A DNA stretch of 64,000 bases. Origin: Yponomeuta sedellus. Its lineage: Eukaryota; Arthropoda; Insecta; Lepidoptera; Yponomeutidae. Below, in pieces: positions 40,041-50,759 of this stretch. Each line of letters begins with the position of its first letter. Position 1 is the stretch's first letter. The notes beneath the pieces are model-generated. The model did no database searches, was not told the origin of the DNA, and saw nothing but the letters and a program-made list of their open reading frames with translations. The translations under genes were made by a program, and so were the position numbers. The stretch spans positions 9,783,473-9,847,472 of the forward strand of contig OW203724.1 of the NCBI GenBank assembly GCA_934045075.1, read 5' to 3'.

Positions 40041-40215
40041 GTTATAGGTACATGCTGACGTGGCAAACGTTGTTTTGCTGTACTAATCAGCCTTCGACCT
40101 AGTCTCAGACATAAGAAATATACGAAAAAATGTAATAAAAATCGGTGAAGCAGTTTCGGAAGCGTTCGATAACAAACACTGTAAGTACAGATTTTTATAG
40201 TATTATAGTATACCT

Positions 40216-40945
40216 ACTAGGTGACCCAGCGAACCCCGAACTTCGTACCGCCAAACAGTCGATTCTTTTTTTTTCTGTCCGTAAGATCCATCCTCGTACT
40301 TCTAGGAATATTTAAAAAAAAGAATTAGAGAAATCGGTTCAGCTGCTCTCGAGATTGGCGCTTACCAACACATTCAGCGATTCATTTTAATATTATAAAT
40401 ATAGACTAACTGACCCAGCGAACTTCGTACCGCCTAACAGTCGATTCTTTAATTTTTATTTTTTCTCTCCGTAAGAACCATCCTCGTACTTCAAGGAATA
40501 TTCTAAAAAAAGAATTAGCGAAATCGGTTCAGCAGTTCCCGAGATTTGCGCTTACCAACACTTTCGGGGATTCATTTCTGTATCGAAACAGTCCGTACCG
40601 CCAAACAGTCGATTCTTTTTTTTCTCTCTCCGTATGAATTATCCTCGTACTTCAAGGAATATTAAAAAAACAGAATTAGCGAAATCGGTTCATCTGCTCT
40701 CGAGATTGGCCCTTACCAACACATTCAGCGATTAATTTTTATATTATAGACTAACTGACCCAGCGAACTTCGTACCGCCTAACAGTCGATTCTTTAAGTT
40801 TTTTTATTTTTCTCGCCGTAAGAACCATCCTCGTACTTCAAGGAATATTCTAAAAAAAGAATTAGCGAAATCGGTTCAGCTGTTCCCGAGATTTGCGCTT
40901 ACCAACACATTCGGGGATTCATTTTTATATTATAGAGATAGATTA
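40216..40945 (+). repeat. Four tandem units of about 170-190 bp
   Basis: TGACCCAGCGAACTTCGTACCG opens units at about 40216, 40405 and 40749; a unit at about 40582 has lost its first 15 bases. Each contains CAGTCGATTCTTT, ATCCTCGTACTTC, GAAATCGGTTCAGC and CTTACCAACAC, and ends in a TATATTATAGA link. Confidence 0.85.
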
Positions 40946-41221
40946 AATGAAACTTATTGTGTAGACTGTCTACTTTCTGAATATACAAGAAGTTCAGTGG
41001 TTCTATTGAACGCTGTGGTTTTGAGAGCTCTTTAAAAACCAGCGCTTTAGTATTCTTGCCGCCGTCACTATATTACCTAGTCTAGACGGGGGGCGCGGGC
41101 GTCGCGTCGTCGGTAGAAGTTTATTCCACCTGCTTTGACGGTTACAACAAAGGCAGCCTGCTTTGGTGCTTGTCTTTTACACAAACAAGGAGAGGTTCAG
41201 TTATACGCTAACGGCCTTATT

Positions 41222-41365
41222 TATGAAAACACGGATCCTCTAAAACACTCCTTAGAGACAGTTTAAATATTCTGTGGTTACCTACGCCTTTCCCTTTGCC
41301 ACAGACTATTTAAACTGCATGTAAGGAGTGTTTCGAGGCATCGTGTTTTATAAATAAGTCTGTAC
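41222..41365. mobile_element. MITE with CACTCCTTA inverted ends
   Basis: ACACGGATCCTCTAAAACACTCC at the left and GGAGTGTTTCGAGGCATCGTG at the right, separated by about 70 bp with a further inverted pair around CTACGCCTTTCCC. Fragments at 28063, 34205 and 51155. Confidence 0.55.
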
Positions 41366-41399
41366 ACTGACTGAAACCAATAGTATTTTTTCCGCATTG

Positions 41400-43105
41400 G
41401 AGTGACATTTTTATGCCATAAAACTCAAAAAATTAAAGCATAGCAACCTTTTCCGGTTTCTGATTTCAAAAATTTTATGCGAAAATCAAGTTACTGTATA
41501 TAATAAATACCTGTAATAATAATAAACTTATTTAGATTATTAGATTTTTTCGATGAATGCTAGTGTAGATGTAGATTCATAAACAAATAAATTTACAAGA
41601 AATTTCGATTACCTATTGATAAACTCTCTTATAAATTATTAGGCGTACGTTCACGACTACGTTGTGAATTTGTGATGTCATAGTTCGAGCTCGATTTGAT
41701 TTGTATCTCCTTTTTCAGGACATGTAATTATTGATGGACACCTCAACGATACTCTAAACCTACCTTCAAATTGGGAGTCGCGTATGTTGTTACTTTTGCT
41801 ACCGGCTTTTTGTTTTTTTAACATTTGGCACATACATTGCTACTGGCCCCACACTAGGATACCGTGTGTAGTGGGAACCAGAAACTATGACATCACAAAC
41901 ATGTAAACATCCAAGATCGGTTTTTTTTTCATTAGCCCACGACCCATTCTCAGACCAACCAAATATAGACACAAAAAAACCCTAATCGGCCGTCTCGCAA
42001 GAAATAACAAATACTGGGACTCAAGAATTTTTATTAATTTCTATGTTTTTATTTATTAGAATTAGAAGACAAAGCGTCTCATTTCTTTCGCAAGCGGTTA
42101 AATTTACTATTCATTTTATCAAGTCTTAGCTTAGAACAAAGATCCATTTCGATTGTTCCGACCAGAAAATTGGTAGTCCAAATAAAATAAATACTTAGAT
42201 AAATGAAATTATGTATAGTTATCCAAGTCAGATTCTTCGACTCCCACATTTGAGCAAATACGAGTACCCCGTATTAGTTTTGTCGACATTGAATGTATTG
42301 AGATTGAGACTATCGCGATTAGGTGGTTTCCATTGTTGAGACCCTTGAGTGTGTAATAGATATTTGACAGGTTTTTGAAAACCAACTCAGATTTTTGTTG
42401 GTGTATAATAAGTGCTGGGAAAGTCATAATTTTTTTAATCTTTTATGTATTTTTTCTAAAAGAAGCAAATAAAAATTCCGTCTTAAAATGAGCCGCCAAG
42501 ACGAACGCTCTTGAGCAATATGGCATCGCAGAGGAATTAGTGAAGTCACTAGTAGTTCAGTACACAAACAAATGTCAAGTCAACTCACGGGTTTTCTGCG
42601 CTATATTTACTGAGCTTTGACTTCATTACAGATTCGACCAATCCTTACCGTTTTCGTTAAAATTACAGTTCAAAAATTATCAAGTTTGATCCTGTTTATT
42701 CCAGGAAAAAATATTTTTTAGTTAAACAGCCTGAAATCGGTTTTAAAACTCACAATTGATACAAATGTATAAAATTAATACTTTTATTTTCACACAGTGA
42801 AATAACCTATTTTGTGTGAACCACTGTAGTGCAATCAATAGTGGTGGACATTAATATTATTTTACAGTTTATGCTTTGTGTGATGACAGCTTTATTTCCT
42901 ATTTAAATTATTCTAGCAAAATAAAGGTCCTAGGTGGGTCGATTGTCACTAAATGCCGCCTTGACTTGCATAAATGACCTTAGTCTGATCTGGGTGTATT
43001 TCCATGTTTGTGATGTCCATACCTTGTTACCATAGCGTATCCTAGCTTGAGACCAGAACAAGTGAGAATTGTGTAGAAGTTATTTATTACACATAACATA
43101 AGGCA
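41400..43105. other. AT-rich sequence with one dispersed repeat
   Basis: 42480-42690 is an inverted relative of 58100-58300 (minus strand: AAACTTGATAATTTTTGAAC, GATTGGTCGAATCTGTAATG, GAGTTGACTTGACATTTGT). Elsewhere nothing recognised. Confidence 0.5.
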
Positions 43106-43112
43106 AAGTCAA

Positions 43113-43458
43113 GCACTCGTGTCCTAGTTGAACCGAATGATTGGAATCAATCACATGACTAAAGCAACAATAGGCGCGGTCAGGTGCTGGATCGGTGACC
43201 ATCCCGTGACTACCGCTAGTGGCATTTTCCCGAGCGCTTCCGTTGGTGCCGGCTAGCGGCTGTCATGTAATGACAGTCGTTTAACCATGTCAGAAGCTTT
43301 ATGGGCGGCTTGATAATTTCTGGCAGTAAGGCCCGCCACTGCCTTACTATCCTCACCAACCCGGACTTGGCCCCCGTGGTGGAGTATGACCTAACCTTAC
43401 TGCGATGCAAGAAGAGACCCGTGCCCAGCAGTGGGGACGTACAAGGGTTGATATCGAA
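43113..43458 (+). mobile_element. 5S-rRNA-like SINE, copy E
   Basis: Head AAGCACTCGTGTCCTAGTTG, 5S-like AAGCAACAATAGGCGCGGTC and GGATCGGTGACCATCCCGTG, tail CCCGTGCCCAGCAGTGGGGA and AGGGTTGATATCG. Part of the middle (TTCGCAAGGCACGTTAAGCC) is deleted. Confidence 0.78.
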
Positions 43459-43899
43459 GACAAAGTCACGTTAGTATCCCGAAGGTAGGCAGAGACTAGT
43501 GATGTGTTTTGTGGAAGTAAGGAACAATTTTTGTTAGTCATTCATTATTTTGTTGCAGTTGCAGACATACATAATTTAAATAGAGTTTGAGGTTAAAATA
43601 ATATCCTTACCCTATTAGTAAATTCACTTAAACAATAATAGAGTACGCAAGCAATTTGAATCCGGAACTATTACCTACATACATGCTAATTGATTTTAGC
43701 AATAAGCCAAGAAATAAGATAGGTCGTTATTTATAGTTTGATTAATTAATTTGTTTTTGTTGTCTGGAAGTACCGGTTGTTTGTTGGGTCACTTTTATAC
43801 GATTTTTAATTTTATACTGATGGGGACCTAACTAGGCATAGTTCTAGAGTATATACTGTTTGGTGGGATTAGTCTTACGAAAAAATATTAACATAAAAA

Positions 43900-43980
43900 T
43901 ATTAAGGCTAATTGCGAGTTGGACTCGCGCGCTAAGGGTTCCGTACTGACCGGTTAAAAAAACGCGTTTTCGCCACTTGC
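43900..43980. repeat. Fragment of a dispersed repeat shared with 27498 and 7420
   Basis: GGCTAATTGCGAGTTGGACTC, GGGTTCCGTACTGACCGG, then AAAACGCGTTTTCG. The first block matches 27500-27520; the last matches the core of the foldback at 27556. Confidence 0.4.
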
Positions 43981-44313
43981 TCTAAGATATTGTTCGAACG
44001 TTAAAAATTACGCACTATACAACGGAGCGTGCAGTAAAATAGGTACTTACTCTCAATCCGCCAAGAAGTGTCACATTACGAAAATATCAGAATGATCGAA
44101 TATCCTTATCAGAGTTTGCTCAATAGGTAGGTAATTTTTTCTCAATTTAACACTTTAGCATAGTTGAGACGGAAAATAGTAGTTCTAATTTTCACCACGC
44201 TCACGTCACGCCATTCGAAAAGTTGGTGCGATGCGATTATTCGGGTGAAAGTTTGTTTCATTTACCTGTTGTACAGTTTTACTGTTTTCTCGCAATTGTG
44301 TTGAAAAACGTTG

Positions 44314-44354
44314 TCCGCACGTGAAGTAAGTATATTCAATACTTCACGTGCGGA
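44314..44354. repeat. Hairpin, 15-base arms
   Basis: TCCGCACGTGAAGTA and TACTTCACGTGCGGA with an 11-base loop. Perfect arms containing CACGTG. Confidence 0.75.
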
Positions 44355-44729
44355 TTGATGTTTACAAACCTGTGTGGTAAGCCGTCGACTTCATCTCGGG
44401 CTTACATATTCGTCTATTGTATTTGTAAACATTAAATTACCACCCTAGTATAAATGAATATTGCGGTGTCTCCCCTAGACCTAAATCAGGCATAAAAAAA
44501 AATTTCTGGACTATTCCATAGCAGGGCCATTGTTGGATTTGTTGCTTAAGACGCTTCAGGGTGTTAACTAGCGCCACCAATGGAAAAAAAATATCTAAAA
44601 CTGAACATCTGAAATCTTAACAACGGTGAATCTAGAATCAACAAACGAACTTAATAAAAATTCAAAGGAGGGGGTTTTTATTTTTGGGTTCAAATTATTC
44701 GACTAAAGCACTACAACACAACTGTTTGT

Positions 44730-44802
44730 GTAGTTAAATCCTTTACATCTATGCATTCCAATCCGTTGCATTGGAATGCATAGATGTAAAGGATGTAACT
44801 AC
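44730..44802. repeat. Hairpin, about 33-base arms
   Basis: Left and right arms mirror each other from GTAGTTA through TTTACATCTATGCATTCCAA with a 7-base loop CCGTTGC and one visible mismatch. Confidence 0.85.
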
Positions 44803-45584
44803 GCACCTAAAATGTAAAGATTGACGTGCTGTCGACTGTACAGGGTTATTTTGGTATGTCAGAAAAGTATTGTAAAAACTAAAAGCTAGAATAGCCCAAC
44901 CGTCATTTTCGAAAGTTTATGGATTAACATTCACGGGCTAAAATAAATTACACAATAGTAAATTAAGGCTCGAATTTGCCGTGAACCATCCTTGCCGTAC
45001 CCTATATGCGAGCATAAGCGCAGTTGAGTTACTATCATTTCGCAAAGTTGTTTCCCATTGCCATTTGGCCCCGTGAGGACCGTTAGGGTCAATCACCTAA
45101 CCTATGACCTTATTTCAAAGCCGATGAATAAATCTAGACGTTATGCGCCAGACGAACGAGCTGATAAATATAGCACTTATGTTTAAATTAGTTTTAATGG
45201 ACTTAGCGAATTTAATTTAGGATTAAAACACATCATGATTTATTGAATAATTTTTTTATGGGTCGTCCACAACGTAGAAAAGGTAGGAAAATTTTAACAG
45301 TGGGCCTATTTTACAGCACAGATAGATGGCCAAACAAAAACCTTGCTATTTACTATTTTCGCGTCGAAGGTATTTTGCTGCGGTCGTTAGCTTCTTTGTT
45401 AGCATCTTTGTTACTTGCAATCTAGGATGAGCGTAAACAATATACTGTTGATAATAAATACAATCTTCGTGTCGAAAAACAAGTAGTATCTGTTGGGTTA
45501 CAACAACAAACACATACGTTTACACATCCAAAGAGTATAAGTAATATATAGGTACATAACTTCCACACTATTGTGTGGATCACG

Positions 45585-45815
45585 ATCACGTAAGTCTTCC
45601 ACTGTATGGTGTGTCCGATTTAGCCTATTCCGTGCTGTCAGATATATATTTTGACACTTTGGAGTTAGGTAATACAAGGGCTGGGGTGCTACTACGTAAG
45701 TCCTCCACTATATGGAGTTGTCCGATTTATAACCTACTCCGAACTATCAAATACACACTTCGGAATCGTTAACACGATATACCGAACAGTTACGTAATAC
45801 GAGTAGAAGGGGAGA
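45585..45815. mobile_element. MITE pair with TACGTAA ends
   Basis: CACGTAAGTCTTCCACTGTATGG and CTACGTAAGTCCTCCACTATATGG head two similar units; CAGTTACGTAATACGAG closes the second. Same family as 19130 and 54353. Confidence 0.5.
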
Positions 45816-46186
45816 TCCCAAACTAGGATATATAGTGCTATGGTGCGATGGTAACAAACAGATATATCTTGGTGTGTGGTAACCAGGCAAAGTCACAACA
45901 GACTGAAGCCATTTCTACAAATCAAGTACGGCCGCCTCCGGTGGGCATAGGACCCTCGACCTCTGGTTTGATAGTCAAGTTTCTTTGTTCCTCTGTGGTC
46001 AAGCGAAATGACCGCAACAAGGCAGTGCATAAATCTGTGAAAGCATTTACTTATCAGTGTTTTATCTACCACATGACAACTCTTTATCATAAAAACTTAA
46101 ATCGTTAAAACAGTACAGCAATACGGCCGCCGATTGTACTTTTGTAATTATTTTGTATTTCTGGTTTTTTCCCAGTGTACAATAAA

Positions 46187-46552
46187 GCGCTCGTGGGCTA
46201 GCCGGATCAAGTGATTGGAAACAATCACTAGAGTTAAGCAATAACAGGCGCGGTCAGGTGCAGGATGGGTGACCCTCCCGTAACTACTGCTAGTGGCATT
46301 TTTTCCGAGCGCTTCCGTGCTTCGCAAGGCACGTTAAGCCGTTAGCGCCGGCTGTCATGCAACGGCAATCGTTAAGCCAAGTCAGAGGCCTTATGGGCGG
46401 GTTGATAACTTCTGACAGTAAGGTTCGCCACTGTCTTACAATCCTCCACCAATCCGGACATGGCCCGCGTGGTGGAGTATAGCCTAACCTTCCTGCGATG
46501 CAGGAAGAGACCCGTGCCCCAACGGTGCGGACGTACAAGGGTTGATATCGTA
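46187..46552 (+). mobile_element. 5S-rRNA-like SINE, copy F, full length
   Basis: Head GCGCTCGTGGGCTAGCCGG, 5S-like GAGTTAAGCAATAACAGGCG and GGATGGGTGACCCTCCCG, arm CGCTTCCGTGCTTCGCAAGG, tail GACCCGTGCCCCAACGGTGC and AAGGGTTGATATCG. Best preserved plus-strand copy. Confidence 0.82.
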
Positions 46553-46555
46553 CAA

Positions 46556-46805
46556 AATAGTAGATTATGCATTAAGGGAATAAAACCATGTATTACGTCA
46601 TGGGCGGTATATTGAACCCTGAGCGGAGCGAAGGACTCCGAGTTAACTCCCGAGCGCAGCGAGGGAGTTAAATTTTAACTCCTGAGCGAAGCGAGGGAGT
46701 TATGTAGAGTCCTGAGTGAAGCCAGGGGTTCATACCGCCCGAGACTAAGACATGTTTTATTCCAGAGGTGAATACTCTACTTTTCACACCATCTGGGAGA
46801 CAATA
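46556..46805. repeat. Repeat with GAGCGNAGCGAGGGAGTT units, copy 2
   Basis: AATAGTAGATTATGCATTAAGG at the left and GAATACTCTACTTTTCACACC at the right. Inside are at least three short inverted units (GAACCCTGAGCGGAGCG, AACTCCCGAGCGCAGCGAGG, AACTCCTGAGCGAAGCGAGG). Confidence 0.6.
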
Positions 46806-47315
46806 AAAAGACAGGGCTGCATAAGTTGAAAAATATTTATTAATATAAAGTCCACACTCTTTTACGGCTTAGCAACTTAAATTGAATATAACTTTTAAAT
46901 TCGTATTTGCAATTCGCGCCTTTTTTTCTTTTTTTTATTGGTGTTTCGCGCGGTCACACGACACAGTAGTTCAGAAAAAAAAGAAAAAAGGGGTGAGTTT
47001 CGAACAACAATTCGAATTTCGAATTGCAATGCGGGGCTTCTTCATAGTTTTCATGTGAATTTTGACATTCTAAATTCAAATCACTTTATTCCCTAGGGAA
47101 ATTCTTCATTATTATTGCCCTCGAGAGACAAGGCTATGCTTTACGATGATATTTGACGGTACGTAATAATAAGGCATTGTCGAGCAGGAGGTGTGAAAAG
47201 GAATATTCTTATGTTATCTTACATTACTTCTTAAAACAGTTTTTTTTTTTATAAATATGACTACTTATAAAATCTAGCGGATGACATGAACATCTCAATT
47301 CGTAAATAAAAGATT

Positions 47316-48293
47316 TAATTAAAACTGTTTTTATACGGATTTATGCTCGTTTATTACATTTTTACAATTTTCCAACGTTTCGGCACTTTTTCAGGTGCCG
47401 TGGTCCCGGATGACTGAGGTGACAGGTGTCTTTTAGAAATCATTAACGGTTAGTTTACTACCCTCGGCAAAAATTACAAAAGTTAATTATGAAGTTACGT
47501 TCCAAAATAGACAAACCAATTATTTTTTATATAAAGTCAACAATATTGATTATTAGTAATTGAAGTTAAAATTAAATTTATAAACTAATTTCTTTATATG
47601 AACTTAAAGATACCGATTATTAATTGAAATTAAATTGATTTTTTATTATTTATTCTACAGTCACACTTCTAGCAAGGGGGTCTCATGCACTTAAGCACTG
47701 GTTCCCATGCTACCGGTATGTTCCAACCACGATCTCTATTAAAATTTGGATGCCGGCGGATCTCTATTGCCTCACGTATCATTCTAGGGAAGAAACGGTC
47801 TTCTGAAGACCGTTTCTTCCCTAGAATGATACGTGAGGCAATAGAGATCCGCCGGCATCCAAATTTTAATAGAGATCGTGGTTGGAACATACCGGTAGCA
47901 TGGGAACCAGTGCTTAAGTGCATGAGACCCCCTTGCTAGAAGTGTGACTGTAGAATAAATAATAAAAAATCAATTTAATTTCAATTAATAATCGGTATCT
48001 TTAAGTTCATATAAAGAAATTAGTTTATAAATTTAATTTTAACTTCAATTACTAATAATCAATATTGTTGACTTTATATAAAAAAATAATTGGTTTGTCT
48101 ATTTTGGAACGTAACTTCATAATTAACTTTTGTAATTTTTGCCGAGGGTAGTAAACTAACCGTTAATGATTTCTAAAAGACACCTGTCACCTCAGTCATC
48201 CGGGACCACGGCACCTGAAAAAGTGCCGAAACGTTGGAAAATTGTAAAAATGTAATAAACGAGCATAAATCCGTATAAAAACAGTTTTAATTA
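47316..48293. mobile_element. 978-bp near-perfect palindrome of two Penelope-like 3' ends
   Basis: Arms of about 488 bp meet at 47804 with a one-base centre. The only difference noticed is one base in a T/A run. Reading outward, each arm encodes RMIREAIEIRRHPNFNRDRG, then WNIPVAWEPVL, the C-terminal end of a Penelope-type GIY-YIG protein, then about 60 bp to a stop region, an AT-rich 3' UTR, and GTGCCGAAACGTTGG with GTGCCGTGGTCCCGG nearby, as in Penelope terminal repeats. Both strands therefore give the same 84-codon frame. Confidence 0.82.
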
Positions 48294-48974
48294 TGTCTAC
48301 TGCTCGTGTTAACCTTAGAAAATACTATAAATAAAAGATTCTCATGAGTTTTTTCACATTTTTATTTATGCGAAGTAAATCAGAATCTCATTCATCCAAA
48401 ATTTCATGTCAGTTTTCTGTGAATTCATTAGCGAGACCATTCCCATCACCTTGTGAATTATATTCCCACGACCTTTTAATGTTCTGCAACTTACGTCGTC
48501 TTGAAATAGTTTTATAGCTTATTTCAAAATCTTTCGTTTTCTTATGTTATGAGATAAGAGGCCCAGCCTTGCCTTGAATTACTAAATTGGTCCACGGGTT
48601 TTTCATAAGGTAATCGGAACCCGGAGTCCTACTAAAAACGAATCTATACTAGGGGGGTTGAATAAGTAGTGATAACTTATTGAACCCCCTAGTACCTATA
48701 GGTCTGGTCATGGGACCACAATCTCTATGGGCCATCTCTTTGTACAACCACGTATAGGAGGAACCATTATAGATTTTGTTTCTCTAAAGCGTAGTCAGTC
48801 ATATTTTTAATCTATGACGAGCGCTTGCTCTGAATATTATACGAGGGGGATCAAAAAGTAGTGAGAATGAGATAGAATATAATGAATATTGATAACTTAA
48901 TAATTTATTTTTCTACATAGTCTCAGAGTCTCTCTACACACCGCGTCCAGCGCTTTTCATAGGCTTCAGCCCTT

Positions 48975-50155
48975 TCAACAAAAAGTTTTGTCCTGGTCTT
49001 GCAAAAAGCTCTCCACGGCATCCATCACCTCGTTCTCGTCTTCGTACCTGTTTCCCCTTAAGTATTCTTTCAATTTGGGGAACAGATAAAAATTGCTAGG
49101 CGCCAGATCTGGTGAATAAGGGGGGTGGTCAACCAATTCGAAGCCAGCTTGCTGAACGGCAGCCATCGCAACTGCCGACCTGTGCACTGGTGCGTTATCG
49201 TGATGAAACAGCACGCCCCTTCAAAGTTTCCTTCTCCTTTTCTCTTTGATGGCATTTCTCAACTTGGGAATTAAAGCTGCATAATATTGGCCCTTAATAG
49301 TGGTTCCACGCTCCAGGTAATCAATGAACAATATCACTTTTGAGTCCCAAAATATTGACACAATAACCTTGCCAGCCGATGCCACGGCACGAACTTCTTC
49401 GGGGTCGGTGATGATGGACGTTTCCATTGAGAAGATTGCCGTTTTGTCTCTGGATCTAAATGGACCCATGTTTCTTCCATTGTTACGAAACGAGACAAAA
49501 AGTTTTCAGAAATTTCTTGAAACTTGTCCAACAATAGGTATCTTCGTAATGTCAAGTGGGTTTTGTTTCCGACTGTCGGTTAACATTCTTTGCACCCATC
49601 TTGCGAAGACTTTTCTCATATTCAAAGATTGTTTCAATATGGATTGAATACTTCCATATGGAATGTCCGTTTCTTGAATTAAGTATTTGATGGTAACTCT
49701 TCTATCGCTCACTACAAATTTCTCGACTTTCGCAACATTTTCTTGGGTGACTGACGTCGATGGACGGCCACAACGATGTTCGTCTTCCGTGCTCGTTTTC
49801 CCTACTCAGAGCAGACTATCCTAATGTTGCCTCAAAATCGCAATTAATCTCTTGCGTCGTAATTTTTTTTCAAAACAGAGGTACAGTGCGTTCACATTAA
49901 CTTGACGCGTGAGAGAATTGGTAACAAGGACATAACTATTAGGTCCAAAAGCATAACATGAATTAGCTTTTGGACCTAATCGGAAGATGGTAAAACAAGC
50001 CCTCAATCCTTTTATTTTCCCCAAGTAATGGGAATGATTTCTTATTTAACATGGTAACAGTAAACATCTCAGTGCTACCAATTCTCTCACGCGTCAAGTT
50101 AATGTGAACGCACTGTATTTAATAACGGCTCGCACTTCGTTTTTCTCCATTTTCG
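48975..50155 (-). pseudogene. mariner transposase, broken
   Basis: From the N terminus: MEKNEVRAVI near 50155, then the MITE; further fragments EDEHRCGRPSTSVTQENVAK, IPYGSIQSILKQSLNMRKVF, FVTMEETWVHLDPETKRQSS (first catalytic Asp position is Glu in this reading), ILFIDYLERGTTIKGQYYAA, LFHHDNAPVHRS (second Asp) and DHPPYSPDLAPSNFYLFPKL (third Asp, DD34D spacing). At least three frame changes. Confidence 0.88.
49884..50115. mobile_element. 232-bp MITE nested in the mariner
   Basis: Inverted ends CAGTGCGTTCACATTAACTT / AAGTTAATGTGAACGCACTG run for about 40 bases (to GAGAGAATTGGTA). TA lies outside both ends (49882-49883 and 50116-50117). The middle has a second hairpin, TTAGGTCCAAAAGC / GCTTTTGGACCTAA. 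Confidence 0.88.
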
Positions 50156-50583
50156 AGAACACGTTCCGACACAAAGCAAACAAATGGCTACATTCAGAAA
50201 AAAACAAGAGAATGCCTACCAGTATTTTTTTTTCTTACCAAGGAGTATGTCGTTCTCACTACTTTTTGATCCCCCTCGTAATGTTTTACGTTTTTAAAAC
50301 TTAATTCAATCAAAGCATTTAGATTTGAGAAAAAATATGTTTGTGTGTTTTCAACAGGCAGTTCTAAAAAGAAATGTTTTTGTGACACAGGAGTCTTCAC
50401 TAGTATTTACGGAGTATTTCTCAATTACCTACTCGAGAAAAGATGGTCAGAGTGGAGGTTTTTTCCCCGCTGCCTTTTTCTCCACTACAATACATTTTAC
50501 ATTGACATTCAGCAACCAGAATTGAACTTACTTGAAATGACTTGAAGTGAATGATCCGCGATACACATAAGTAGTTATAAATT

Positions 50584-50755
50584 AAACGGTTCTAATCGCG
50601 ATTATTTATTAGGTAAAACGTAATTACCTTATTTCCCGACGTTTCGGCAGCGCGCGTTACAGTTGCCGTGGTCTCGCGTAGGACTACGCCCGCGGACAGG
50701 TCCGGTGATAAGGCGCGTGTTTTGTATAAATAATCGCGAGTTTACCCGTTTAATA
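50584..50755. repeat. Penelope-like terminal repeat, inverted-end copy
   Basis: ATTAAACGGTTCTAATCGCG at the left and CGCGAGTTTACCCGTTTAAT at the right. Inside: CCTTATTTCCCGACGTTTCGG, GTTGCCGTGGTCTCGCGTAG and CGGACAGGTCCGGTGATAAG. The GACGTTTCGG block matches 21975 and resembles the palindrome at 47316. Confidence 0.45.
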
Positions 50756-50759
50756 TATA

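Larger units (their letters stand above)
48842..50278 (-). mobile_element. mariner-type transposon, 1437 bp, with nested MITE
   Basis: Termini CGAGGGGGATCAAAAAGTAG and CTACTTTTTGATCCCCCTCG with TA on both sides (48840-48841 and 50279-50280). The minus-strand transposase is broken by frameshifts and by the MITE at 49884-50115. Confidence 0.9.

Noticed and set aside
45848..46108. 86-codon frame
   Set aside because: Low-complexity sequence with a piece resembling a repeat-borne tRNA-like region; no splice or domain support.
46231..46275. Genuine 5S rRNA gene
   Set aside because: Only the internal promoter half resembles 5S; the 5' third of 5S is absent and all copies carry the SINE tail.
47669..47939. 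Two identical 84-codon genes on opposite strands
   Set aside because: Consequence of the palindrome; half of each frame is Penelope C terminus and half is its antisense.
49324..49647. 107-codon plus-strand frame
   Set aside because: Antisense of the broken mariner transposase.
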